Shown here piece after piece: positions 55,324 through 64,000 of a stretch of 64,000 nucleotides of DNA. Source of the stretch: CAVUAT01 sp963848045 (lineage in GTDB: Bacteria > Actinomycetota > Thermoleophilia > Solirubrobacterales > 70-9); the NCBI GenBank assembly GCA_963848045.1, contig CAWKCC010000001.1, forward strand, positions 186,001 to 250,000, read 5' to 3'. How positions within the stretch are numbered: position 1 is the first letter of the stretch; each line of letters opens with the position of its first letter. Both the position numbers and the translations under genes were made by a program. The notes under the pieces were generated by a model. That model made no database searches and was not told the DNA's origin. It saw only the letters and a list, made by a program, of their open reading frames with translations.

Positions 55324-56711
55324 GCGAGACGGAGCACACACCCGAGCAACGTGCGGGCGCCGGCAGGGAGGCCCGCGCGCACGCGCCGCGTTCCAGCCAC
55401 GCGGCCTGGGAGCCGGCGAGCGATCGCCCGAGCCCGATCGAGACCCTGGCAGCGCAGGACACCACCAGAGTGCAGGAGCTAGTGCCCGTTCGCTACGGGC
55501 GCATGCTCGCATCTGCGTTCACCTTCTACCGCGGCGCCGCGGCGATCATGGCCCGGGACCTGGCCTCGACGCCGCGCACGGGCCTCGACGTGCAGCTCTG
55601 CGGCGACGCCCACCTCTCAAACTTCGGCGTCTTTCGCGCCGCCAGCCGCGAGTTGGTGTTCGACATCAACGACTTCGACGAGACCCATCCCGGCCCGTTC
55701 GAGTGGGACCTGAAGCGGCTTGCGGCGAGCCTGGAGATCGCGGGCCGCGACCGCGGCTTCAAGGGAAAGGAGCGTCGCGCCGTGGCTCATGCCTCCGCGC
55801 AGCAGTATTGCGACGCGATGGCACGCTTCGCGGGGATGCGCGAGCTCGACGTCTGGTACTCGAGGCTCGACGTCTCCCCCCTTATCGATCGCTGGAGCGC
55901 CCATATTCCGAAGAAGACCCTCAAGCGAGTCGAGAAGAACCTCGCCAAGGCCAAGAACAAGGACAGCCTGAGGGCGTTGGCGAAACTGACCGTGCGCGAT
56001 GATCAGGGCAGGCCGCGGATCGCCAGCCGTCCTCCGCTGCTGGTCCCGATCGAGGAGCTGGCCGGGGACCGTGACGCCGAGGCGGCCGCGAAGGCCGTTC
56101 TGGCCTCCTACCGCAAATCCCTGGCGCCCGAGTTCCGCCGCCTGATCAGCGGCTACCACTATGTGGACGCGGCATTCAAGGTCGTGGGTGTCGGCAGCGT
56201 CGGCACCCGCGCCTGGATCGCGCTGATGCTCGGCAGGGACTCCGACGACCCACTCTTCCTGCAGTTCAAGGAGGCCCAGGACTCCGTGCTCGAGCCGTTC
56301 ACCGGCAAGGGCCGCTACGGCCAGCATGGCCGGCGCGTGGTGGAGGGCCAGCGCCTGATGCAGGCGACCGGCGACCCGCTGCTCGGCTGGCTCACGGCCG
56401 AGGGCATCGACGGCCAGAAGCGGGACTTCTACGTGCGCCAGCTCTGGGACGGCAAGGGCTCTGCCGAGGTGGAGGCGATGGCGCCCGAGCAAATGGTCGC
56501 CTACGCAAAGGCATGCGGCTGGGCCCTGGCCCGAGCGCATGCCCGCTCGGGAGACCGCATCGCGATCGCCGGGTACGTAGGCGGCGGCAAGACCTTCAGC
56601 AGGGCGATCGCCGAGTTCGCGAAGGCCTACGCCGACCAGAACGACAGCGACTATGCGCTGCTCAGGAAGGCGGTGGACTCCGGGGAGATCGAGGTGCGCA
56701 CCGGGGTCTAG
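55320..56711 (+). CDS. DUF2252 family protein
   Basis: A 463-residue cytoplasmic protein of the DUF2252 family, common in actinobacteria and without established function. The segment LCGDAHLSNFGVF followed by VFDINDFDETHPGPFEWDLK looks like the catalytic loop (HGDLHxxN) and the metal Asp (IDFD) of protein-kinase-like phosphotransferases such as aminoglycoside kinases, so a small-molecule or protein kinase is a reasonable hypothesis. An N-terminal Ala/Arg-rich stretch of about 30 residues precedes the domain. It overlaps the membrane-protein gene (ATGA). Confidence 0.88.
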   Translation: MSETEHTPEQRAGAGREARAHAPRSSHAAWEPASDRPSPIETLAAQDTTRVQELVPVRYGRMLASAFTFYRGAAAIMARDLASTPRTGLDVQLCGDAHLSNFGVFRAASRELVFDINDFDETHPGPFEWDLKRLAASLEIAGRDRGFKGKERRAVAHASAQQYCDAMARFAGMRELDVWYSRLDVSPLIDRWSAHIPKKTLKRVEKNLAKAKNKDSLRALAKLTVRDDQGRPRIASRPPLLVPIEELAGDRDAEAAAKAVLASYRKSLAPEFRRLISGYHYVDAAFKVVGVGSVGTRAWIALMLGRDSDDPLFLQFKEAQDSVLEPFTGKGRYGQHGRRVVEGQRLMQATGDPLLGWLTAEGIDGQKRDFYVRQLWDGKGSAEVEAMAPEQMVAYAKACGWALARAHARSGDRIAIAGYVGGGKTFSRAIAEFAKAYADQNDSDYALLRKAVDSGEIEVRTGV

Positions 56712-56753
56712 CGGGAGGCTCGCCGCCGGGCGTCGCTAGATTCGAATCCTCCC

Positions 56754-57242
56754 GTGCCTGACGACGGCTACACAATCGATCCCCAAGCCGAGATCGGCCA
56801 CGTGCATCTCAAGGTCTCCGAGCTCGAGCGCGCCGTGGCCTTCTACACAGGGCCCCTCGGCTTCGAGCTGCAGACCCGGATGCCCGGCGCGGCCTTCGTC
56901 TCGGCCGGCGGCTATCACCACCACATCGGCCTCAACACCTGGCAGAGCGAGGGCGGCCCCCCGCCGCCGCCCGGCGCCACGGGGCTCTTCCACCTCGCGA
57001 TCCGCTACCCGACCCGAGCTGCGCTGGCGACGGCGCTGAAGCGACTGCTCGATGCCGGCGTGCCGATCTCAGGCGCCTCCGACCACGGGGTCAGCGAGGC
57101 CCTCTACTTGAGCGACCCCGACGGCAACGGCATCGAGCTCTACCGGGACCGGCCCCGCGAGCAGTGGCCCCGGACCGAGGACGGCGGGATCGAGATGCTC
57201 ACGCGGCCGCTCGATCTGCCCGGGCTGCTCGCCGAAGCCTGA
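56754..57242 (+). CDS. VOC-superfamily (glyoxalase/dioxygenase-like) protein
   Basis: The 162-residue protein is a vicinal-oxygen-chelate fold: IGHVHLKVSELERAVAFYTG, GYHHHIGLNTW and SDPDGNGIELY give the metal ligands His, His and Glu of the CatE/glyoxalase type. The substrate is not evident. The GTG at 56754 lies 11 nt after TAGATT. It follows DUF2252 by 42 nt in the same direction but probably has its own promoter. Confidence 0.88.
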   Translation: MPDDGYTIDPQAEIGHVHLKVSELERAVAFYTGPLGFELQTRMPGAAFVSAGGYHHHIGLNTWQSEGGPPPPPGATGLFHLAIRYPTRAALATALKRLLDAGVPISGASDHGVSEALYLSDPDGNGIELYRDRPREQWPRTEDGGIEMLTRPLDLPGLLAEA

Positions 57243-57304
57243 CCGGGGCGTGCGGCGCGATCGCTCGGCCCCGCGGAGCGATCCCCCCGACGCCCGGCCG
57301 CCGG

Positions 57305-58663
57305 CTAGCCGCGGGCCTCAGCCGCCCAGAGGCGCCGCTTCTCGCCGTACTCGGCCGGCAGCGAGAGATTGATGCTCTCGGCGACGTCGAGCCAGCGCAG
57401 CGCCGCCCTGTAGTCGCGGTCACGCGCCTCGGCCTCTGCAGAGGCGAGAGCCAACTCGAATGACTCCCGGTTGGCGTCCTCGGCGGCTGCCAGATCCTCG
57501 ACCCCCTCAACGGGCTCGAGGTCCTCGAGCGGGCCCTCCTCGCCCTGGCGCCGCGCCAAATAGGAAGCGAGGTGCTTCCCTGCGACCTTGCTCGGTGGCC
57601 ACCAGAGCGGCGCGCCGTCGGCGACCGACGCGGCGATGCGCGCCTGGCCCACCTCGCCGCGCAGGAAGCGCGGGGCCGCCCCGGTGAACAGCACGCCCCG
57701 GAGCGTGGGCCGGAAGGGCTCGGGCTCGATCCCGGGATCGATCAGCGAGGCGATCGCAGAGGCGGCGACGTCCGCCTGCTGGGCGGCGATTCCGCCCTGT
57801 TTGATCGGGAACCAGGTCGAGTCCCCGGCCGCGTAGACCCGGGGCGCTCCCTCCACCTCCATCAGCATGTCGGTGTCGATGAAGCCCGCGGCGTCCTGAG
57901 GGATGCCTGAGATCTCCGGTACGGAGAGGCGGGCCCCGGCGATGACGCGATCGCCGATGATCACGCGCCCGTCACCGAGCATCACGCCGGCGCCTCCCGA
58001 CGTGGCCGCCTTGGCCCCGGCGATCAGCTCGACGCCGCCGTCGCGCAGCAACTCGGTGACGCTGTCGCTGGCGCGGGGGCCGAACATGTCGAGCGGCTTC
58101 GGCTCGTAGGTGACCAGCGACACCTTCGCCGAGGAGCCGCCCTCCCGGATCCGAAAGGCGGTCATCAGGGCGAGCTCGTAGATCGGGAACGGCCACTGGG
58201 CGGCGGGCGGGATCACGAACACCACGCTGCTCACCGTCCCGGCGTCGAGCTCGGCCAGCAGCTCGTCGATGCGGGCGTTGTCGGGCCCTCCCCTATAGGT
58301 GAGCGCACCGGGAAGCGCCTCGCCGGCGATCGCGCCGATCGCGATCAGGGCGGCGTCATAGGGGATCTCGTCGCCCGCCCCCGTCCGGGCCACCGAGCCC
58401 TCGACGTCGATGCCGCTGAGCGAGTCGCGGCGATGAGTCGCCCCCAGGTCGCCCGCGATCTCGGCCAGCGGAATCCGCGCCGCCTCGGCAAAGCCGAAGG
58501 ACTCGGCCACGGCGAGCGGCTTCATGTAGAAGTCGTCTGAGGGCGCCAGAAGCTCGACCGCGGCCCTTTCTCCGACCAGCTCGCGAAGGGCGAGCGTGGC
58601 CTCGAGGGCGGCGACGCCGCCACCTGCGATCAGGACCTTGAAGGGGGGTGTGCGTTCGGGCAT
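57305..58663 (-). CDS. FAD-dependent pyridine-nucleotide-disulfide-type oxidoreductase (NDH-2/SQR-like)
   Basis: The 452-residue flavoprotein begins with KVLIAGGGVAALEATLALRE (FAD-binding GxGxxA), has a second nucleotide region (VVFVIPPAAQWPFPIYELAL) and the C-terminal FAD contact RVYAAGDSTWFPIKQGGIAAQQAD. This resembles sulfide:quinone reductases and type II NADH dehydrogenases of the FAD/NAD superfamily, but the redox Cys pair of SQR is not visible in the segments checked, so sulfide oxidation should not be assumed. A helical tail of about 80 residues follows. ATG 58663 lies 9 nt after TAGCCT. Confidence 0.85.
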   Translation of the reverse strand: MPERTPPFKVLIAGGGVAALEATLALRELVGERAAVELLAPSDDFYMKPLAVAESFGFAEAARIPLAEIAGDLGATHRRDSLSGIDVEGSVARTGAGDEIPYDAALIAIGAIAGEALPGALTYRGGPDNARIDELLAELDAGTVSSVVFVIPPAAQWPFPIYELALMTAFRIREGGSSAKVSLVTYEPKPLDMFGPRASDSVTELLRDGGVELIAGAKAATSGGAGVMLGDGRVIIGDRVIAGARLSVPEISGIPQDAAGFIDTDMLMEVEGAPRVYAAGDSTWFPIKQGGIAAQQADVAASAIASLIDPGIEPEPFRPTLRGVLFTGAAPRFLRGEVGQARIAASVADGAPLWWPPSKVAGKHLASYLARRQGEEGPLEDLEPVEGVEDLAAAEDANRESFELALASAEAEARDRDYRAALRWLDVAESINLSLPAEYGEKRRLWAAEARG

Positions 58664-58935
58664 TTCCGAGCGAGGCTAGCCACGGCTGAGCGTCACTCCA
58701 TCCGTGGTGACTACCGGGACGGGATCCTAGGGCACACCCGGCACAGGGACCCGATCGGCGAGTGCCACAGGGGGGAGCGCGGTCGAGGCCGGGACCCGAC
58801 ACCCGCGGCTGTGCGCCGCTCGGTGGACGTTCGGCCACCGGCGGCTCTCGCCCCTGGTTCTCTCATCCGGCTCTAACCGGGAGCGCCGATGCTCGCGCAC
58901 CCGATGCTCCATCGAGTCCCAGGAGGAAACCGACG

Positions 58936-59814
58936 ATGAACCTGACCCGGAAGCCCAAGATCCTCGCCACCGCCGCGCTGGCGGCCGCCCTCGGCTCGAG
59001 CGTCCTCGTCGCGGCCTGCGGCGGCGGCAGCAATGAGCCGCAGGCGGCGCCCGCCACCGAGGCCGCAATGGACCCCGCGAACTTCAGCGACCCGGCGAGG
59101 GGCGCGAACCCCTATCTGCCGATCGTGCCCGGCACCCAGTCCGTGCGCGAGGGGACCACGATCGTCGGAGGCCGCCAGGTGCCCCATCAGGTGGTTACGA
59201 CGATCACCGACGTGCAGCGCGAGATTGACGGTGTCCGCACGGTCGCGGTCCTCGACCATGAGCTCGACGGAGGCCAGATCTCGCAGGTGTCGCTCGACTA
59301 CGTCGCCGAGGACAAGAGCGGAAATGTCTGGCTGCTCGGGGGCTACACGGAGGAGTACGAGGGAGGCCGCTTCGTCTCGGCGATCGATGACTGGCTGACC
59401 GGCCTCAGAGGAGCGAAGGCGGGGATCCTGGTGCAGAGCGACCCGAAGGCCGGAACGCCGCCCTACGCCGTCGCCCAGCCGGACGCCGAGGAGGGCGACG
59501 TCGCGGAGGTGATCGAGGTCGGCGCGCGCCAGTGCGTTCCCTTCAAGTGCTTCGACGACGTCCTCGTCGTGCGCGAGGGCAAGGCCTCGGATCCCGACAA
59601 CGAGTTCAAGTACTACGCCCGCGACGTGGGGCAGATCGACAATGTCCCGCGCGGAGCCAGCGTCCACAAGGACGTCGAGCGCCTGATCAACCTGACCAAG
59701 CTGAGCCCGGAGGCGCTGGCCGAGGTCAGCGCCCAGGTGCTCAAGCTCGAGCGGCATGCGCTCGAGACGGCCCCCAACTCGTTCGGGAAGTTCCCGACCG
59801 GAGAGCGGGCCTAG
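58936..59814 (+). CDS. Secreted lipoprotein of the ABC transporter operon
   Basis: The 292-residue protein has a signal peptide ending in lipobox LVAAC, then a Gly/Ser-rich linker. The body contains NPYLPIVPGT, KSGNVWLLGGYTEEYEGG and KYYARDVGQ, a pattern I know from secreted actinobacterial proteins of unknown function. The AGGAGG ribosome site precedes ATG 58936. The stop codon overlaps the GTG of the first ABC ATPase (TAGTG), so it is cotranslated with the transporter and could be its extracytoplasmic partner. Confidence 0.8.
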   Translation: MNLTRKPKILATAALAAALGSSVLVAACGGGSNEPQAAPATEAAMDPANFSDPARGANPYLPIVPGTQSVREGTTIVGGRQVPHQVVTTITDVQREIDGVRTVAVLDHELDGGQISQVSLDYVAEDKSGNVWLLGGYTEEYEGGRFVSAIDDWLTGLRGAKAGILVQSDPKAGTPPYAVAQPDAEEGDVAEVIEVGARQCVPFKCFDDVLVVREGKASDPDNEFKYYARDVGQIDNVPRGASVHKDVERLINLTKLSPEALAEVSAQVLKLERHALETAPNSFGKFPTGERA

Positions 59815-60488
59815 TGCCCGCCGCCCTGCTGGAGGTGGAGGGGCTCTCCAAGGCCTACCGCGAGGGCGGCGTGGAGACCCCCGTGCTGGGCGACGCGGGC
59901 TTCTCGCTGGCCCGCGGCGAGACGACCAGCCTTCTCGGCACCTCGGGAGCCGGCAAGTCCACGCTGCTCGCCATCCTCGCCGGACTGATGCTGCCCGACT
60001 CCGGCGAGGTGCGCTTCGACGGCGAGCGCGTCACCACGATGGACGAAGCGGCCCGGGCGGGCCTGCGAGCGCGCCGAATCGGCGTCGTGCTGCAAAGCGA
60101 CAACCTGATCCCGTTCCTGACCGCGGCGGAGAACGTCGAGTTGGCGATCAAGCTCGCCGGCGGCGAGAGGTCGGGGCCGCGAGCACGGGAGGTTCTGGCC
60201 GAGCTCGACCTCGCCGCCCGCGCGGACGACCTGCCGCGCCGGCTCTCGGGCGGCGAGGCGCAGCGGGCATCGCTCGCGGTGGCGCTCGTGAACGAGCCCG
60301 ACCTGCTGCTGGCGGACGAGGTCACTGCCGAGCTCGACTCGGCGAACGCCGATCGCGTGCTGGACGTGATCCTCGGCGCCTCGCTCGAGCTCGGCCTGAC
60401 GGTGCTGTTGGTGACCCACGGCGCCGAGCTCGCGAGCCGCACCGAGCGCCGCCTGCGGGTGATCGACGGGCGGGTGATCGAGGAATGA
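59814..60488 (+). CDS. ABC transporter ATP-binding protein 1 (LolD/MacB type)
   Basis: The 224-residue ATPase has Walker A LGTSGAGKSTLL, signature LSGGEAQRASLA, and Walker B DLLLADEVTAELD, where the common Pro after Glu is Val. GTG 59814 lies inside the previous stop codon. It resembles ATPases of FtsX-type mechanotransmission transporters that move no substrate through the membrane but act on periplasmic or surface cargo. It differs from the next ATPase in sequence, suggesting a heterodimer. Confidence 0.92.
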   Translation: MPAALLEVEGLSKAYREGGVETPVLGDAGFSLARGETTSLLGTSGAGKSTLLAILAGLMLPDSGEVRFDGERVTTMDEAARAGLRARRIGVVLQSDNLIPFLTAAENVELAIKLAGGERSGPRAREVLAELDLAARADDLPRRLSGGEAQRASLAVALVNEPDLLLADEVTAELDSANADRVLDVILGASLELGLTVLLVTHGAELASRTERRLRVIDGRVIEE

Positions 60489-61204
60489 GCGCCGCCGCGA
60501 TCGGACTGGAGTCCGTCAGCAAGCACTTCATCACGGAAGCCGGGCCGGTGCTCGCTGTCAACGGGATCAGCCTGGAGGTCGAGCCCGGATCGAGCCTCGC
60601 GATCACGGGGCCGAGCGGCTGCGGCAAGTCCACCCTGCTCTCGCTGATCGGCGCTCTCGAGGCGCCCAGCGAGGGGCGGGTGATGATCGGCGGGCAACTG
60701 GTCTCGGAGATGCCCGAGGCCGATCGCGCCCGCCTGCGCCGCGAGCAGCTCGGCTTCGTGTTCCAGTCGCACAACCTGCAGCCGTTCCTGACCGCGATAG
60801 AGAACATCGGGGTGCAGCTGGCGCTGAACGGCGCCGCCGGCAACCGGTACGACCGCTCGATCGAGCTGCTGGCTGGCCTAGGGCTGGCCGGCGCCGCCGG
60901 CAAATACCCCGATCAGCTCTCCGGCGGCGAGCGCCAGCGGGTCGCGGTGGCGAGGGCGCTGGTGCACGGGCCTCGCCTGATCCTCGCCGATGAGCCGACC
61001 GGCTCGCTCGACCGCGACAACTCCCTTGCGGTGATCGACCTGCTGCGCGAGGCGCAGGCGGAGAACGGGGCGACCCTGGTCGTGATCACCCACGATCCGG
61101 CGATCGCCGACCGGCTCGACCGCCACGTCGCGCTCAGCGACGGCGAGCTGGTGGGGAGCTCCGAGCCGCGAGAGCAGCCGATGGCGGGGAGCGAGCGTGC
61201 TTAG
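60485..61204 (+). CDS. ABC transporter ATP-binding protein 2 (LolD/MacB type)
   Basis: A 239-residue ATPase with Walker A TGPSGCGKSTLL, signature LSGGERQRVAVARAL and Walker B LILADEPTGSLD, all canonical. It overlaps the first ATPase by 4 nt (ATGA) and the permease by 8 nt, so lipoprotein, two ATPases and permease are one tightly coupled operon. The C-terminal extension after the H-loop (VITHDP) is short. The cargo is unknown. Confidence 0.94.
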   Translation: MSAAAIGLESVSKHFITEAGPVLAVNGISLEVEPGSSLAITGPSGCGKSTLLSLIGALEAPSEGRVMIGGQLVSEMPEADRARLRREQLGFVFQSHNLQPFLTAIENIGVQLALNGAAGNRYDRSIELLAGLGLAGAAGKYPDQLSGGERQRVAVARALVHGPRLILADEPTGSLDRDNSLAVIDLLREAQAENGATLVVITHDPAIADRLDRHVALSDGELVGSSEPREQPMAGSERA

Positions 61205-64000
61205 CTACGCGCGGCGCGATCTGCTGCGGAACCCCCGGCGGACCATCGCTTCGCTGATCGGCGTCGTGCTGGGAGTGGGCCTCTTCTCGGGTGTCCTCTT
61301 CTTCATCGACGGGTCGGGCGCATCGATGACAAAGCGGGCGCTCGCGCCGGTTGCGCTTGACCTTCAGCGTGTGCTCACCTCGCCCCTCGGAGAGGGGTTG
61401 CGGCTCGACCAGCGGCTCTCCCCGCAGGGGTCCCTGGCCGCCGGTGAGGGCACGAGAGTCAGCCTCACGGTCCGCAACCTCGGCGCCGTGGCCGCCAACG
61501 AGGTGCTGGTCAACGACCAGCTGCCGCCGGCGCTCGAGTACGTGCCCGGGAGCGCGACCCGTGATGGCGCACCGATCTCCGACGTCGCCGGCCAGAGCCC
61601 ATTTGCGAACGGGCCCGGCCTGATCGGGAAGAACATCGGCACGGTCGAACCCGGCGCGCGGGTCGAGCTCAGCTACCTCGCCCGCGCCCGTCAGCCGGTG
61701 GCGAAGGTGACGGAGCTGCCTCTCAAGGCGACGATCGCGAGCCGCGAGGACGTCGTTCCCGACCCGGCCAACGCCCCCGCCCTGGTCCCGCTCGACCAGC
61801 TTCGTGACCGGATCGCCGATGTGCCCGGCGTCGCCGCGGCCGATGAGCTGGCCTTCGCGGACCTTGCGCCGGGATCGTTGAGCTCGGGAGGGCGCACGAT
61901 CGAGCGGCCCGTCAAGATCTTCGGCTTCGAGGAAGCCTACGCCGAGCACCAGCCCTCCATCCGCCTCGCTAAGGGGTCGTTCGCCGGGGGCTCCGCGCTG
62001 ATCAGCTCCGAGGCCTCGCGAGCGCTGGGCGCCGGACCCGGGGACTCGGTCGAGATCACACTTCCCGGCGGCGGGCAGCCGCTGCGAGTCGAGGTCGGCG
62101 GCGTGGCGGACCTCTCGCGCGCGAGGGCCCTGTTCAACAGCCGCAAGGGCAGCAAGCTCGAGGACTTCCTCTACGTCCCCGACTCCGTCGTGGTCAGCCC
62201 TGAGGTGTTCCGGCGGGCCGTGGTCCCGGCGTTTCGCGAGGCCGCCGCGGCCCGCGGCAGCGCGCTCGAGGTCAAGAGCCCGCCGACGCTCGAGGTCGAC
62301 GCGCTGCTGGAGCGCTCGCCCCTCGACTCCGACCCGGCCGGGGCGCTGGCCCAGACCGAGGCGGTCGCCGAGCAGGTCAAGCAGATCGCGCCCGGGCAGG
62401 ACTTCCTGCTCGACAATGTCTCCAACACCCTCAGGGTCGCGCGAGCCGACGCGGCAGTCGCGAAGCGGATGTTCCTCTTCCTCGGCATGCCCGGCCTGCT
62501 GCTGGCCGGGTTCCTCGCCGCATATGCGGGCAGCATCCTCGCCGCGGCGCAGCGGCGGGAGCACGCGAACCTGCGGCTGCGGGGTGCCAACCGCGGCCAC
62601 CTGATGCGGATCCTCGCCTACCGCACGGTGGCGGTGGCCGGGGTGGGGTCGCTGCTGGGGACGCTGGCGGGATTCGTGTCGGTGCTCGCGATCCTGGGGC
62701 CCTCGGCGCTGTTCGAGGCCGCCCCGGGCGAGCTGGCCTTCTCGGCGCTGGTGGCGGTCGGCGCCGGGATCCTGGCGACCGGTCTCGCGCTGTACGTGCC
62801 GGGTCACAGGGCCCTCGGCCGGGAGGTCAGCGGCGAGCGCCGCGAGATGGCGCTCGAAAGACCCCCGGCCTGGCGGCGGCTGCGGCTGGACTACGCCGCG
62901 GTCGCAGCCGCGACGCTGGCTGCGATCATCGCCCTTCGAACCGGCGCCTTCGACGCCCCGGCCGGCTCGGTCTCGACCGGCGAGTCGACCTCGCTTCCCT
63001 CTCATCTGCTGCTGCTGCCGCTGGGCGCCTGGTTCGCGGGCACGCTGCTCTCGGTGCGAGCCTTCGAGGGGATTGCGAGGAGCCTGCCGCTGCCCGCGGC
63101 TCCCCGTTTCGGGCCGATCGTCCGAGGCGTGCTCGGCCGCTCGCTCAGCCGCCGCCCCCGGGCCCTGGTGACCGGGATCGTCGGCGTCGGCCTGGTGATC
63201 GCCTTCGGCATGGGCCTCGCGGTCTTCGCCTCGACCTACGACGCCGCCAAGCAGGCGGACTCGGAGTTCACGGTGGGCTCGAACCTGCGGGTCACCCCGA
63301 GCCCCGTCAGCAGGCGAAAGCACCCTGCGGGTTACGCCGGCGAGCTTCAGGTGGACGGCGTCACCAAGGCGACTCCCGTGGTCGCCAGCCTCGAGAACGC
63401 GTTCATGAGGAGCGATTTCAACAGCGACGTCAAGGACCTGGCCGCGATCGACGCGGCCGGATTCGGCGAGGCCGCTGCGCTCTCGGACGGGTTCTTCCCG
63501 GGTGGAAGCGCGGCGGGGGCGCTCGCGGCGCTCAAGGCCGATCCGGCCGGGATCCTGCTGGACGCCCAGTCCGCCGAAGACCTCAAGCTCGAGGTCGGCG
63601 ACAAGGCCGAGGTGCTGCTGGCCCGCGGCACGAAGCAGCAGCAGATCCGGGAGATGACCGTGGTCGGCCTCTTCGATCGGTTCCCGGGCTTCCCCGAGGG
63701 GCTCAACGTCGTCGCGAACCTCGACTACTACCAGTCCCAGACGGGCCTGGATGAGGTCGACTTCTTCCTCGCCAGGACCAGCGATCCGAGCAGGAGCGGT
63801 CTGGCCAGCGCGGTCGCGGCACTGGAGGCCGGTCCGGCCGCCGCCGATCGGCTCAGCATCGACACGACCGAGACCACCTTCAACAAGGATCAGTCGAGCC
63901 TCACCGCCCTCAATATCCGCGGTCTCGTCGATCTCGACTCTCTCTACACGCTGGCGATCAGCGCCGCCGTGATCGCGATATTCGTCTTCGGGCTGATGAT
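61197..64000 (+). CDS. FtsX/MacB-like ABC permease with a DUF11-like extracytoplasmic insert, partial
   Basis: The frame runs from GTG 61197 to the end of the window without a stop, at least 934 residues. A first helix (residues about 17-38, GVVLGVGLFSGVLFFI) is followed by an extracytoplasmic region. Residues about 68-175 look like a DUF11 domain (GEGTRVSLTVRNLG, PPALEYVPGSA), then a MacB-like part containing DQLRDRIADVPGVAAADE. The first FtsX core is at about 420-500 (FLGMPGLLLAGFLAAYAGS), and a second membrane half begins near 655 (GIVGVGLVIAFGMGLAVFA). The 3' end is missing. A DUF11 insert in such a permease is unusual. Confidence 0.88.
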   Translation, partial: MLSYARRDLLRNPRRTIASLIGVVLGVGLFSGVLFFIDGSGASMTKRALAPVALDLQRVLTSPLGEGLRLDQRLSPQGSLAAGEGTRVSLTVRNLGAVAANEVLVNDQLPPALEYVPGSATRDGAPISDVAGQSPFANGPGLIGKNIGTVEPGARVELSYLARARQPVAKVTELPLKATIASREDVVPDPANAPALVPLDQLRDRIADVPGVAAADELAFADLAPGSLSSGGRTIERPVKIFGFEEAYAEHQPSIRLAKGSFAGGSALISSEASRALGAGPGDSVEITLPGGGQPLRVEVGGVADLSRARALFNSRKGSKLEDFLYVPDSVVVSPEVFRRAVVPAFREAAAARGSALEVKSPPTLEVDALLERSPLDSDPAGALAQTEAVAEQVKQIAPGQDFLLDNVSNTLRVARADAAVAKRMFLFLGMPGLLLAGFLAAYAGSILAAAQRREHANLRLRGANRGHLMRILAYRTVAVAGVGSLLGTLAGFVSVLAILGPSALFEAAPGELAFSALVAVGAGILATGLALYVPGHRALGREVSGERREMALERPPAWRRLRLDYAAVAAATLAAIIALRTGAFDAPAGSVSTGESTSLPSHLLLLPLGAWFAGTLLSVRAFEGIARSLPLPAAPRFGPIVRGVLGRSLSRRPRALVTGIVGVGLVIAFGMGLAVFASTYDAAKQADSEFTVGSNLRVTPSPVSRRKHPAGYAGELQVDGVTKATPVVASLENAFMRSDFNSDVKDLAAIDAAGFGEAAALSDGFFPGGSAAGALAALKADPAGILLDAQSAEDLKLEVGDKAEVLLARGTKQQQIREMTVVGLFDRFPGFPEGLNVVANLDYYQSQTGLDEVDFFLARTSDPSRSGLASAVAALEAGPAAADRLSIDTTETTFNKDQSSLTALNIRGLVDLDSLYTLAISAAVIAIFVFGLM

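Noticed and set aside
61134..63323. Minus-strand open frame of about 729 codons
   Set aside because: Antisense to the ABC permease, which has clear membrane helices and family motifs; the minus frame has none.

Overview
This 64 kb window comes from a GC-rich actinobacterial chromosome. Gene content and style (lysC-asd pair, short SRP RNA, DUF6458 protein, RTX-like secreted proteins, MMPL exporters, many GTG starts, TAGGNT-type -10 boxes placed 6-9 nt before start codons) point to the class Thermoleophilia, for example a Solirubrobacterales-like organism; this taxonomic call is inference. Two otherwise good genes each carry a single-base frameshift (MMPL near 15774, pdxH near 20262), so either real decay or residual sequence errors are present.

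Layout. 1-9.6 kb: end of a site-2 protease/CBS protein, then a co-directional run sdhA-sdhB-sdhE-like (a type-E succinate:quinone oxidoreductase without classical membrane anchors), a CPA2 antiporter, an ArsB/NhaD-type transporter overlapping a CBS protein, and a secreted RTX-like protein. 9.6-13.2 kb: lysC-asd on the minus strand, divergent from a membrane-anchored GH3-like protein. 13.3-16.4 kb: padR with an MMPL exporter (frameshifted), and a DUF6458 membrane protein. 16.5-20.7 kb: dnaX-ybaB-recR operon, a divergent TfoX-N gene, SRP RNA (ffs) and frameshifted pdxH. 20.7-24.5 kb: an MMPL exporter with a large coiled-coil insert, tRNA-Val(CAC), a DUF202 protein. 24.6-30.0 kb: a minus-strand cluster of an MFS transporter fused to a cyclic-nucleotide-binding domain, a FecR-like secreted protein, a CHASE2-class III nucleotide cyclase, and a glycosyltransferase.

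30.1-43.8 kb is a single giant secreted multidomain protein (about 4,568 residues) with an N,N-dimethylformamidase-beta-like head, three LamG-like modules, a tandem array of 14 essentially identical 291-bp (97-residue) cadherin-like repeats, and an RTX tail. It is preceded by an unusually AT-rich 396-bp control region with a promoter and an inverted repeat. 44.2-51.7 kb: amphi-Trp protein, zwf, thioesterase, yqgE, GST-like protein, zinc alcohol dehydrogenase and an OmpR-type two-component system. 51.8-53.7 kb: a small membrane protein, ApbE flavin transferase and a ferric-reductase-like haem membrane protein form an operon. 53.7-58.7 kb: SDR, a four-helix membrane protein plus a DUF2252 protein, a VOC protein and an FAD oxidoreductase. 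58.9 kb to the end: a lipoprotein, two different ABC ATPases and an FtsX/MacB-like permease with an extracytoplasmic DUF11-like insert, cut by the window edge.

The strongest cross-cutting signal is transcriptional: at least ten genes have a TANNNT hexamer ending exactly 6-7 nt before the start codon, which predicts leaderless mRNAs. In three cases the hexamer is built on the stop codon of the preceding gene, and in two divergent gene pairs the opposing hexamers overlap and share the same TA. The most interesting functional candidates are the cyclic nucleotide/MFS module, the giant repeat protein and the dual-ATPase ABC system.
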